From Bacteroidota bacterium (GTDB taxonomy: Bacteria; Bacteroidota; Bacteroidia; Flavobacteriales; Flavobacteriaceae), in NCBI GenBank assembly GCA_947483095.1, contig CANKLD010000002.1, positions 1 to 39,856 on the forward strand: a stretch of DNA of 39,856 nucleotides, in the 5' to 3' direction. This document shows positions 8,357 to 15,052 of this stretch, one piece after another; positions within the stretch are counted from its first letter, which is position 1; each line of letters opens with the position of its first letter. The notes under the pieces were generated by a model that had not been told where the DNA came from, did not search any database, and was given only the letters and a program-made list of their open reading frames with translations. The position numbers and the translations under genes were made by a program.

Positions 8357-8381
8357 TTCCCCCTTTGGGGGTTAGGGGGCC
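8357..8381 (-). repeat. C/G-rich palindromic repeat that ends trpC
   Basis: On the minus strand it reads GGCCCCCTAACCCCC, then AAAGGGGGAA. CCCCC and GGGGG form a hairpin at 8359-8371. The element supplies the last two codons (Ala, Pro) and the TAA stop codon of trpC. CCCCCTAA, CCCC and AAGGGGGAA are shared with the copy inside pcrA at 34373-34403. Confidence 0.65.
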
Positions 8382-9148
8382 AAAAATTCTTTTGCTGCTT
8401 TCCCCGCATTTTCGGTTTTCATAAAATTTTCACCAATTAAAAATCCTTTGTAACCATAGGATTTTAGTTCGTTGATTGCTTCAATTGAAGAAATGCCACT
8501 TTCTGAAATTTTTACAAAATCGGTAGGAATTTCTATTGCCAATTCTTTGCTAATGTTCAATCCCACCTCAAACGTTTTTAGATTTCTATTGTTGACTCCA
8601 ATCATATTTAAACTTGGCATAATTGATTTTTGTAATTCCTCTAAATTGTGAACTTCAAGCAACACTTCCATATCTAATGATTGTGCTAACTCGGATAATA
8701 TTTTTATTTCATTGGCAGATAAAACGGCTGCTATTAATAAGATAACATCTGCACCATAAGCTTTGGCTTCTATGATTTGGTATTCGTCAACGATGAATTC
8801 TTTTCGTAAAAGCGGAAGATTTGTTGATGCTCTTGCAAAAATTAAATCGTCCAAAGAACCTCCAAAATAGGTTGAATCTGTTAATACAGAAATTCCACAA
8901 ACGCCAGCATTATCATATCCTTGCACAACTTCTTCCACAGAAAACGCATAATTTATTTCTCCTTTTGAAGGGGAACGTCGTTTGTGTTCCGCAATAATTC
9001 CAGTAGAACTTTGAATTAAATTGTTGCTTAATGATACTGTTTTGCGTTCAAAAAGTACGGATCTTTTAAATTCAGTTATTGGAATAATTGATTTTTTGAG
9101 AAGAACTTCTCTTTTTTTACTTGTAATTATTTTATCTAAAATGGTCAT
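8372..9148 (-). CDS. trpC: Indole-3-glycerol phosphate synthase
   Basis: 258 residues. TrpC closes the indole ring, converting CdRP to indole-3-glycerol phosphate. Family motifs are present: IIAEHKRRSPSKGEI (catalytic Lys near residue 56), LRKEFIVDEYQI, LLEVHNLEEL, IGVNNRNLKTFEV and ISESGISS. This is a monofunctional enzyme, with TrpF encoded separately downstream. The gene starts 9 bases after trpD. Its C-terminus reads AAKEFLAP, and the final Ala-Pro and stop codon come from a palindromic repeat, so the ancestral last residues may have been replaced when that element arrived. Confidence 0.96.
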   Translation of the reverse strand: MTILDKIITSKKREVLLKKSIIPITEFKRSVLFERKTVSLSNNLIQSSTGIIAEHKRRSPSKGEINYAFSVEEVVQGYDNAGVCGISVLTDSTYFGGSLDDLIFARASTNLPLLRKEFIVDEYQIIEAKAYGADVILLIAAVLSANEIKILSELAQSLDMEVLLEVHNLEELQKSIMPSLNMIGVNNRNLKTFEVGLNISKELAIEIPTDFVKISESGISSIEAINELKSYGYKGFLIGENFMKTENAGKAAKEFLAP

Positions 9149-9157
9149 AATCGATTC

Positions 9158-10150
9158 TTATTTGCTTAATTGTTGCAATTTATTTAATGCTAAAAGTGCT
9201 TTTCCTGACAATAAACTTTCTTTTGCAATTTCAAATCCCTGAATTGGTGTAAGTGAGTTAACTGTTGCAATTGCCATTCCTGCATTGGCACAAACAACAT
9301 TGTTCTGTGCGTCAGTTCCTTTACCTTGAATTATATTCATAAATAGTTTAGCAGATTCTTCGATAGTATTTCCGCCGTGAATTTCTTTTTGTGTTAAAAT
9401 TGAGACTCCAAAATCTTCGGGTTTTAACATTCCTTCAGAAGCATTTGTGATAGTTTTGGTATTCCCTGTCAACGAAATTTCGTCATAACCATCTAAACTG
9501 TGTAAAATTGTAAAATTAGTAGTCGTATTTTGATATAAATAACTGTACATTCTTGCCAATTCAAGGTTGAAAACGCCCACCAATTGGTTCTGAGGAAAGG
9601 ATGGATTTACCATTGGACCAAGCATATTGAAGAAGGTTTTTACAGCTAATTCTTTACGAATAGGTCCTACACTTTTCATAGCAGGGTGAAATAGTGGTGC
9701 GTGTAGAATACAAATTCCAGCTTGATCGATGCATTTTTCTAAATATTCGTTGTCATTACTAAATTTTACACCAAGAATTTCCATCACATTACTTGAACCT
9801 GAAATAGAAGAAACCCCGTAATTTCCGTGTTTTGCTACTTTTACTCCAGCTCCTGCTGTCGCAAATGAAGCCAATGTTGAAATATTAAACGTGTCTTTTC
9901 CATCGCCACCAGTTCCGCATAAATCGACAGTATTATAATTTGAAAAATCAACAGAAATACAGAGTTCTAATAGGGCTTCCCGAAATCCGGCCAATTCCTC
10001 AATGGTAATATTCCGCATCATATATACGGTCAGAAAACTTGCAATTTGGCTTGTATTATAACCTCCGTTGGAAATATTTACCAAAACTTCTTTGGCTTCC
10101 AATTTTGAAAGTACTTCGTGATTAATAAGTCGGTTTAGTATATTTTTCAT
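9158..10150 (-). CDS. trpD: Anthranilate phosphoribosyltransferase
   Basis: 330 residues, the normal length. TrpD transfers the phosphoribosyl group of PRPP to anthranilate. The glycine-rich PRPP-binding motif appears as DLCGTGGDGKDTFNIST (residues about 81-97). It is followed by KHGNYGVSSISGSSNVMEILG, the block that holds the anthranilate-binding residues, and by the GPIRKELAVKTFFNMLGPMVNP region. An N-terminal alpha-helical domain at about 1-65 is as expected. It is a separate gene rather than a TrpGD fusion, with trpG ending 39 bases upstream and trpC beginning 9 bases downstream. Confidence 0.97.
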   Translation of the reverse strand: MKNILNRLINHEVLSKLEAKEVLVNISNGGYNTSQIASFLTVYMMRNITIEELAGFREALLELCISVDFSNYNTVDLCGTGGDGKDTFNISTLASFATAGAGVKVAKHGNYGVSSISGSSNVMEILGVKFSNDNEYLEKCIDQAGICILHAPLFHPAMKSVGPIRKELAVKTFFNMLGPMVNPSFPQNQLVGVFNLELARMYSYLYQNTTTNFTILHSLDGYDEISLTGNTKTITNASEGMLKPEDFGVSILTQKEIHGGNTIEESAKLFMNIIQGKGTDAQNNVVCANAGMAIATVNSLTPIQGFEIAKESLLSGKALLALNKLQQLSK

Positions 10151-10189
10151 TTTAATAAAATTAAATAATTTAGCTATGAAAGTCTAGAA

Positions 10190-10759
10190 TTATTGTGCAA
10201 CCCAGTTTTCTAAAATCTTTTTTCCGCGAGGCGTCAAAATACTTTCAGGATGAAATTGAACGGCTCGAACATCAAAAATTTTGTGCCGCAAAGACATAAT
10301 TTGCCCGTTTTCATCTAATGATGTGATTTCTAAAACTTCAGGAAAATCACTTGGATTTACTACCCAAGAATGGTATCTCCCGACTTCAATATCAGATTCT
10401 AAATCTTTATATAAAGGTTCGTCTTGTACTTGAATTTTAATATTTGTGGCTACTCCGTGATATACTTTTTCAAGATTGATAAGGCTTCCGCCAAATACTT
10501 CTGCTATGGCTTGTTGTCCTAAACAAACTCCGAGAATGCTTTTTGTAGCCGAATAGGTTTTGATTACCTCTTTGAGTAAACCCGCTTCATCTGGTATTCC
10601 TGGCCCAGGTGAAAGTAGGATTTTATCAAATTTTTGAAGTTCTTCAATGTCAAATTCGTCGTTTCTATAAACAGTTACTTCACAGTTTAAATCCTCTAAA
10701 TAATGCACTAAATTGTAGGTGAAACTATCGTAATTATCGATGACTATTATTTTTTTCAT
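10190..10759 (-). CDS. trpG: Anthranilate synthase glutamine amidotransferase component
   Basis: 189 residues, a class I glutamine amidotransferase. The nucleophile is C79 in GVCLGQQAIAEVFGG, and the rest of the triad is H170/E172 in VQFHPES. LLSPGPGIPDEAG supplies the oxyanion-hole region. It provides ammonia to TrpE for anthranilate synthesis. In many bacteria a single protein serves both TrpG and PabA roles. Here the operon position makes tryptophan synthesis the main function. The 177-base gap to trpE contains two different short repeats. Confidence 0.96.
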   Translation of the reverse strand: MKKIIVIDNYDSFTYNLVHYLEDLNCEVTVYRNDEFDIEELQKFDKILLSPGPGIPDEAGLLKEVIKTYSATKSILGVCLGQQAIAEVFGGSLINLEKVYHGVATNIKIQVQDEPLYKDLESDIEVGRYHSWVVNPSDFPEVLEITSLDENGQIMSLRHKIFDVRAVQFHPESILTPRGKKILENWVAQ

Positions 10760-10854
10760 AGTATAGTATTATAAAATTAAAAGAATGAATGATTGAAAAT
10801 TTAGTTGTCTTTGTAATCTTTAAATGTTATTTTTATTTATTTCTTTTACTTTTT

Positions 10855-10881
10855 TGTCATTCCGACGCAGTAGGAATCACA
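10855..10881 (-). repeat. Short dyad repeat between trpE and trpG
   Basis: On the minus strand the unit reads TGATTCCTACTGCGTCGGAA followed by TGACA. ATTCC and GGAAT form a short dyad. From memory, this is a common flavobacterial intergenic repeat type. It lies inside the trp operon. Confidence 0.45.
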
Positions 10882-10913
10882 TTATTTTTTCTTCTATTTT
10901 TTTTCTGTTTTGG

Positions 10914-10936
10914 TTCCCTTCCCTTTAGGGAGGGGA
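10914..10936 (-). repeat. C/G-rich palindrome directly after the trpE stop codon
   Basis: On the minus strand it reads CCCCTCCCTAAAGGGAAGGG, with the core TCCCTTTAGGGA palindromic. It begins at the base after the trpE stop codon at 10937-10939. It resembles the elements at 8357-8381 and 34373-34403. Confidence 0.5.
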
Positions 10937-12337
10937 TTATATCGTTTCTGCTATTTCTAATGCGTTATCCAAGGCAGCCAATTTATTATAAACTTCTTGC
11001 ATTTCATTTTCTTCATTAGAATCGGATACAATTCCTGCTCCCGCTTGATAATGCAATTTATGATTTTTACTTAAAAAAGTGCGAATCATAATGGCGTGAT
11101 TAAAATTACCATTAAAATCCATAAATCCGATTGCGCCCCCATAGAAATTCCTATTTGTTTTTTCGTATTTTTCGATAAGTTGCATTGCCTTGTGTTTTGG
11201 CGCTCCTGATAAAGTTCCTGCTGGAAATGTGTCAGCAACTACTTGCATTGTTGTTGCTTTTTCGTGCAATAAACCGGTTACTTTTGAAACCAAATGAATT
11301 ACGTGAGAAAAAAACTGAACTTCTCTGTATTTTTCGACTTTCACTTGGTGTCCATTTCTGCTTAAATCGTTTCTAGCCAAATCGACTAACATAATATGTT
11401 CGGCATTTTCTTTTTTATCTTCGGATAGATTTTTGGCAAGTGTCGCATCTTTTTCGTCGTTTCCAGTTCTTCTGAAAGTCCCTGCAATGGGATGAATTTC
11501 TGCTTTTCTGTCTTTTACAATTAGCTGTGCTTCTGGTGATGAACCCATTATTTTGAAGTCGCCATAGTCAAAATAAAATAAATAGGGAGATGGATTGATA
11601 CTTCGTAATGCTCTATAAACATTGAATTCGTCGCCTTTAAATCCTTGCGAAAAGCGACGGGACAAAACGAGTTGAAAAACATCTCCTCTAAAGCAGTGTT
11701 TCTTAGCTAATTTTACATTATCAATAAATTCAGAATCGGTTAAATTAGAATTTTTATCGCCTGTTTTTGAAAAGGAATACGATGCGAAACTTTTGTTTTG
11801 AAGTAGGTTTTCTATGGTTGCAATATTATTGCTTTCTGTGATGGAATGGCTAAAAATAAAAGCTTCGTTTTTGAAGTGGTTGATGGCAATGATATTCTGA
11901 TAAACGGCATAATAAATATCAGGAATTTGTAAATCGTTGTCTTTTTTATTGATTTCAATATTTTCAAAATAGCGAACGGCATCATAAGAAATATAACCAA
12001 ACAATCCATTATTAATGAATTTGAAATCGTTGTTTTCGGATTGAAATTGAGAAGCAAATTCTTCGATTATTTTTGGAATATTTGAATTTTTAGTAATTGC
12101 TATTGTATTTGAAGTTCCGTCAGGAAATGTTTTATAAATAGTTTCATTAGTTATTTTTATTGACGCAATTGGATTGCAACAGATATAAGAGAAGCTATTG
12201 TCGTTAGCGTGATAATCGCTACTTTCAAGCAACAAGCTATTGGCAAATTTATCACGTATTTTTAAGTAAACACTCACGGGTGTGATGGTGTCGGCGAGAA
12301 TTTTCTTGAACGTAGTTTTGAAATTATAAATTTTCAT
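10937..12337 (-). CDS. trpE: Anthranilate synthase component I
   Basis: 466 residues, a chorismate-utilising enzyme that makes anthranilate with ammonia from TrpG. The N-terminal feedback-site motif LLES is present at residues 36-39 (compare Ser40 of E. coli), so feedback inhibition by tryptophan is likely retained. The C-terminal catalytic domain has RRFSQGFKGDEFNVYRALR, GSSPEAQLIV, HPIAGTFRRTG, ENAEHIMLVDLARNDL and PAGTLSGAPKHKAMQLIE. It is the first structural gene of the operon, preceded by the leader peptide and attenuator at 12361-12490. Confidence 0.97.
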   Translation of the reverse strand: MKIYNFKTTFKKILADTITPVSVYLKIRDKFANSLLLESSDYHANDNSFSYICCNPIASIKITNETIYKTFPDGTSNTIAITKNSNIPKIIEEFASQFQSENNDFKFINNGLFGYISYDAVRYFENIEINKKDNDLQIPDIYYAVYQNIIAINHFKNEAFIFSHSITESNNIATIENLLQNKSFASYSFSKTGDKNSNLTDSEFIDNVKLAKKHCFRGDVFQLVLSRRFSQGFKGDEFNVYRALRSINPSPYLFYFDYGDFKIMGSSPEAQLIVKDRKAEIHPIAGTFRRTGNDEKDATLAKNLSEDKKENAEHIMLVDLARNDLSRNGHQVKVEKYREVQFFSHVIHLVSKVTGLLHEKATTMQVVADTFPAGTLSGAPKHKAMQLIEKYEKTNRNFYGGAIGFMDFNGNFNHAIMIRTFLSKNHKLHYQAGAGIVSDSNEENEMQEVYNKLAALDNALEIAETI

Positions 12338-12360
12338 TATTTGATTTTATTTATTGAATA

Positions 12361-12394
12361 AAAAAAGGGCTTGTCGTGATGACAAGCCCTTTTT
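12361..12394 (-). terminator. trp operon attenuator terminator
   Basis: A perfect 10-bp GC-rich stem, AGGGCTTGTC with GACAAGCCCT (plus strand 12366-12375 and 12381-12390), has a 5-base loop and is followed on the minus strand by six or more U. It lies between the leader-peptide stop codon and the trpE start. The leader segment GTCGTGA (plus-strand coordinates 12434-12440), which spans the leader stop codon, is a perfect 7-nt complement of TCACGAC in the terminator loop and 3' arm (12373-12379). It can therefore act as antiterminator when the ribosome stalls upstream. Confidence 0.9.
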
Positions 12395-12433
12395 GATATT
12401 TATTTTATTAAAATATACTTACAAGTAAACTCT

Positions 12434-12490
12434 TCACGACGATTGAAGTAAACTGTTCCACCACCAAGTAATATTTAAAATTGAGTTCAT
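12434..12490 (-). CDS. trpL: trp operon leader peptide
   Basis: An 18-residue open reading frame, MNSILNITWWWNSLLQSS, with three adjacent tryptophan codons (plus-strand positions 12458-12466). It lies 18 bases downstream of a TAnnTTTG promoter box and about 40 bases before the attenuator terminator. This is the classical design for ribosome-mediated attenuation. When charged tRNA-Trp is scarce the ribosome stalls at WWW and leaves the segment over the stop codon free to pair into the terminator. When Trp is plentiful the ribosome reaches the stop codon and covers that segment, and the terminator forms. A second small pairing (CTTCA with TGAAG) around the stop codon could serve as the competing upstream hairpin. 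Confidence 0.9.
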   Translation of the reverse strand: MNSILNITWWWNSLLQSS

Positions 12491-12507
12491 AATTAAATTT
12501 TAGAATA

Positions 12508-12515
12508 CAAATATA
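12508..12515 (-). promoter_or_regulatory. Promoter -7 box of the trp operon
   Basis: On the minus strand the sequence reads TATATTTG, an exact TAnnTTTG match, 17 bases before the leader-peptide ATG. No convincing -33 TTG is seen. Confidence 0.55.
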
Positions 12516-12606
12516 AGTATAAATTGAATTGAAAAAATAAATTCTAAATTTTTTTTGGAAGAATTATGAATTTTTATGAATTGTTGAATTTTTGCACTGT
12601 TTTTTT

Positions 12607-12709
12607 GCGAGAAGGATAGTAGCGGTTATCCCACGCATTTGTGCGTGGATAAAAGTGGATAGCCTGACCGCTTTCCTTGAATGCCAATTCAAGGGAAGGG
12701 GACTCGCCC
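12607..12709 (-). ncRNA. Structured repeat, copy 2 (possible Flavo-1-type RNA motif)
   Basis: It has the same plan as the element at 6288-6404. Outer arms GCGAG (12607-12611) and CTCGC (12703-12707) pair. One hairpin has CACGCA/TGCGTG arms capped by ATCC/GGAT. A second has CCTTGAAT/ATTCAAGG arms. Both bases that differ from copy 1 in the outer arm are compensated in the partner arm. It lies between the yceI terminator and the trp promoter, outside any coding region. Confidence 0.7.
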
Positions 12710-12720
12710 AGATTAACATT

Positions 12721-12749
12721 AAAAAACCCCGACAATTTCTTGTCAGGGT
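12721..12749 (-). terminator. Terminator of the marR-nitroreductase-yceI operon
   Basis: On the minus strand CCCTGACA and TGTCGGGG pair with one mismatch around a 6-base loop, followed by six U. It lies 28 bases after the yceI stop codon. Confidence 0.8.
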
Positions 12750-12777
12750 ATATTAAAATTAATTTAATTCTAATTAA

Positions 12778-13341
12778 TTAGAATTTCAAATTAACTGTTA
12801 AATCAAAATCATCGTTGATTGCTTTGTTACCTAAATTATCGAAAAAGCTACCTGAACCGTATTTTATGTCATATTTAGTTCTGTTGATTTTTACGTTTGC
12901 AGTCGCAGAATTTGCAGTTGTAGCCAGGTCAAATGTTACAGGATTTGTAATTCCTTTGATAGTTAAATCAGCGGAAACGGAATAAACATTAGGGCTTGTA
13001 GCAGCTACAGTTTTGAAAACTAAGGTAGCAGTTGGGAATTTTCCAGTTCCAAAGAATTCTTCTGATTTCAAGTGACCGTCTAATTTCTCTTTTCCTTGTC
13101 CCGCTTTTAAGTCGGTTGTGGTCATAGAAGTCATGTCAACGGTGAAATTTCCACCTACAACATTTTTTCCTTTGAAAGTTAATGCACCTTCTTTAAGGTT
13201 AATGGTTCCTTCGTGTTGTCCAGTTACTTTTTTACCTACCCATGAAATGGTGCTTTTAACAGCATCTACTTTTTTTGTTTGTGCATTAACGGTTCCAAAA
13301 GCAACTAATAATGCAAGTGCAATAATCTTTAAATTTTTCAT
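12778..13341 (-). CDS. YceI family periplasmic protein
   Basis: 187 residues. A signal peptide is visible (MKNLKIIALALLVAFGTVNA, cleavage near residue 20). The mature part is a full YceI domain: VDAVKSTISWVGKKVTGQHEGTINLKEG at the start, FTVDMTSMTTTDL in the centre and KYGSGSFFDNLGNKAINDDFDLTVNLKF at the end. YceI proteins are lipocalin-like barrels that bind long isoprenoid or quinone-like lipids. Their cellular role is often unclear. It lies 25 bases downstream of the nitroreductase gene and is probably controlled by the MarR regulator at the head of the same operon. A quinone-type redox-stress link would fit all three genes, but that is inference. Confidence 0.92.
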   Translation of the reverse strand: MKNLKIIALALLVAFGTVNAQTKKVDAVKSTISWVGKKVTGQHEGTINLKEGALTFKGKNVVGGNFTVDMTSMTTTDLKAGQGKEKLDGHLKSEEFFGTGKFPTATLVFKTVAATSPNVYSVSADLTIKGITNPVTFDLATTANSATANVKINRTKYDIKYGSGSFFDNLGNKAINDDFDLTVNLKF

Positions 13342-13366
13342 TTTTAAATTTGTTTTAATTAATAAT

Positions 13367-13999
13367 TTATAGTGTGATAAATAAATCCTCGTTTGATTTT
13401 CTTACTTTTTTGTAATGTTGAGTAGCATCTTCTTCGTGACGGTATCCAATTGTAGCAATTACAGCTGCATTTAAGTTTAGTGCATCTAATCCTAAAATTT
13501 CATTGAATTTTTTTGCGTCAAATCCTTCCATAGGTGTTGCGTCAATTTTTAATTCAGCAGCTGCATTAAGCAAATTTCCAAGCGCTAAATAAGTTTGTTT
13601 AGCTGTCCAAACTGCTTTTGCGTCAGCAGGAATAGGGTTTACAGAACCTTTCATATAATCTCCAAAACCTGATAAAGCTTCTAAGGGAATCCCTCTAGTT
13701 TCGCTAATATTTTTAATATAGCCATCAATATTAGAATCATTTACTACGGTTTGATTTGCAAAAACGACTACGTGTGATGAATCAGTAATTTGCGTTTGTC
13801 CGTAAGCTGCAGGTAATAATTTATCTTTTAATTCTTGGTTTTCAACGATAATTACTTTGTAAAGTTGCAATCCAAAAGAAGAAGTACTCAAACGAATTGC
13901 TTCTTTTAGTAGATTCAAATCTTCTGTAGAGATTTTTTTGGTTGCATCAAATTTTTTAGTTGCGTAACGCCAGTTTTGATTTTCAATGAAAGTACTCAT
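13367..13999 (-). CDS. NAD(P)H-dependent oxidoreductase, nitroreductase family (NfsB-like)
   Basis: 210 residues, the usual size for NfsB/Frm2-type flavoproteins. The N-terminal FMN-binding block is NWRYATKKFDATKKI (residues 10-24). It is followed by LSTSSFGLQLYKVIIVENQELKDKLLPAAYGQTQI, typical of the NfsB-like subgroup, and the C-terminal ALNLNAAVIATIGYRHEED flavin-contact block. Such enzymes reduce quinones or nitroaromatics using NAD(P)H. The gene starts 18 bases after the MarR gene and precedes yceI, so MarR probably represses this enzyme until an inducer such as a quinone or aromatic compound is sensed. The physiological substrate cannot be read from the sequence. Confidence 0.9.
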   Translation of the reverse strand: MSTFIENQNWRYATKKFDATKKISTEDLNLLKEAIRLSTSSFGLQLYKVIIVENQELKDKLLPAAYGQTQITDSSHVVVFANQTVVNDSNIDGYIKNISETRGIPLEALSGFGDYMKGSVNPIPADAKAVWTAKQTYLALGNLLNAAAELKIDATPMEGFDAKKFNEILGLDALNLNAAVIATIGYRHEEDATQHYKKVRKSNEDLFITL

Positions 14000-14016
14000 A
14001 AATTTTTTGTTATTTG

Positions 14017-14472
14017 TTATTTAATTCTAATTTTTTCTAAAAGATCATTTAATTGTTTTAATTCATTTGATGATAAATTAGCTACAATATTATTTTGATA
14101 ATCATTTACTTTAGGATCTAGTTCTTTTAAAATAGACAATCCTTTTTCTGTTATTAAGACTTCTATTTTTCTTCTATTTTCGGTACAAACTTTTCTTGTA
14201 ACCAATTCTTTTAATAGGAGTTTATCAACTAATCTAGTAGTGTTGCTAGTTTTAGCAAGCATTCGTTCTTGAATGACACACATATTTGCAGGACACCCTT
14301 TTTGTCCTCTCAAAATTCGTAACACATTATATTGCTCGTTTGATAAATCATATGGTTTAAGTATATCAATAAAACCTTCATTAATATTATTTTGAGTATG
14401 AATAATATTTAAAACGGCTTTTTGTGACATTCCAAAGGTTATATTAGATTTAATAACGTCTTCAATTTTCAT
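14017..14472 (-). CDS. MarR family transcriptional regulator
   Basis: 151 residues from the ATG at 14472. A longer reading (ATG at 14526) would run back through the promoter box and operator, so the shorter start is preferred. A winged-helix DNA-binding domain occupies about residues 35-115: LSNEQYNVLRILRGQKGCPANMC, then ERMLAKTSNTTRLVDKLLLKELVTRKVCTENRRKIEVLITEKGLSIL with the recognition helix and wing. Three cysteines are visible (GCPANMC and RKVC), so a thiol-based sensing mode is possible, as for YodB/QsrR-type members, but unproven. It heads an operon with a nitroreductase and YceI. A 31-bp near-palindrome lies immediately before its start codon and overlaps its -7 box, which argues for autorepression. 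Confidence 0.92.
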   Translation of the reverse strand: MKIEDVIKSNITFGMSQKAVLNIIHTQNNINEGFIDILKPYDLSNEQYNVLRILRGQKGCPANMCVIQERMLAKTSNTTRLVDKLLLKELVTRKVCTENRRKIEVLITEKGLSILKELDPKVNDYQNNIVANLSSNELKQLNDLLEKIRIK

Positions 14473-14503
14473 ATTTGTTTCTACAAAATTTGTAGGCACA
14501 AAT
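14473..14503. promoter_or_regulatory. Putative MarR operator (31-bp near-perfect palindrome)
   Basis: Two 15-base arms (14473-14487 and 14489-14503) around one central base match at 13 of 15 positions. The inner core CTACAAAATTTGTAG (14481-14495) is perfect. The right arm overlaps the -7 box at 14499-14506 and the left arm touches the start codon, so binding would block transcription. Confidence 0.75.
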
Positions 14504-14506
14504 GTA
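14499..14506 (-). promoter_or_regulatory. Promoter of the marR operon
   Basis: On the minus strand the -7 box is TACATTTG, with a TTG 17 bases upstream, matching the Bacteroidota spacing. It overlaps the palindromic operator. Confidence 0.6.
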
Positions 14507-14659
14507 TAGTTAGTTTTAATAAACAAGTAAATTAATTTGTTATTATTTTGTTAATTAATTTAATGTAGCATTTATTTAATAGCTTCTAATTTTATATATG
14601 ATGAATTTTTAATATATTCGCTTTCCATTATTTAACAAATAACATTAAATTTTTTACCG

Positions 14660-14965
14660 ATGAATTTAGACCAAGAAGTTTGGAGAGACCAGTTAAAAGA
14701 AGATGTAAATTCCGTTGTTTTAGATGTAAGAACTGAAGATGAATTTAACGAAGGGATAATTCTTGGAGCGATTAATATTGATATTTACAAAGGTCAAGGT
14801 TTTATAGATGCTATAGAGGAGTTGGATAAGTCTAAAAACTATTATGTGTACTGTAGATCTGGGGGAAGAAGTGGTCAAGCTTGTTCAATCATGAGTGAAT
14901 TGGGTTTTGAAAATGCGTATAATTTACTTGGAGGAATTATGAATTGGGAAGGTGAAGTAATTTAG
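14660..14965 (+). CDS. Single-domain rhodanese-like protein
   Basis: 101 residues, one rhodanese domain and nothing else. The N-terminal block VVLDVRTEDEFNEGIILGAINIDI is standard. The active-site loop CRSGGRSG (in YYVYCRSGGRSGQA, about residues 71-78) carries the sulfur-accepting cysteine and two arginines, a six-residue loop as in sulfurtransferases of the PspE/GlpE type. LLGGIMNWEG closes the domain. There is no signal peptide, so it should be cytoplasmic. The gene diverges from the marR operon and precedes the ornithine aminotransferase gene by 87 bases. The sulfur donor and acceptor are unknown. Confidence 0.9.
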   Translation: MNLDQEVWRDQLKEDVNSVVLDVRTEDEFNEGIILGAINIDIYKGQGFIDAIEELDKSKNYYVYCRSGGRSGQACSIMSELGFENAYNLLGGIMNWEGEVI

Positions 14966-15052
14966 TTTTATTACGAATACTATAATATTTTTATTAGGAT
15001 GATTTCTCTCCATAAGAAGGAATTGAGTTTTTAAAAATTTAACTATTTTAAA

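Noticed and set aside
10789..11019. Plus-strand open frame between trpG and trpE
   Set aside because: It reads through two intergenic repeats and the antisense end of trpE. The predicted product is a low-complexity Phe/Leu run.
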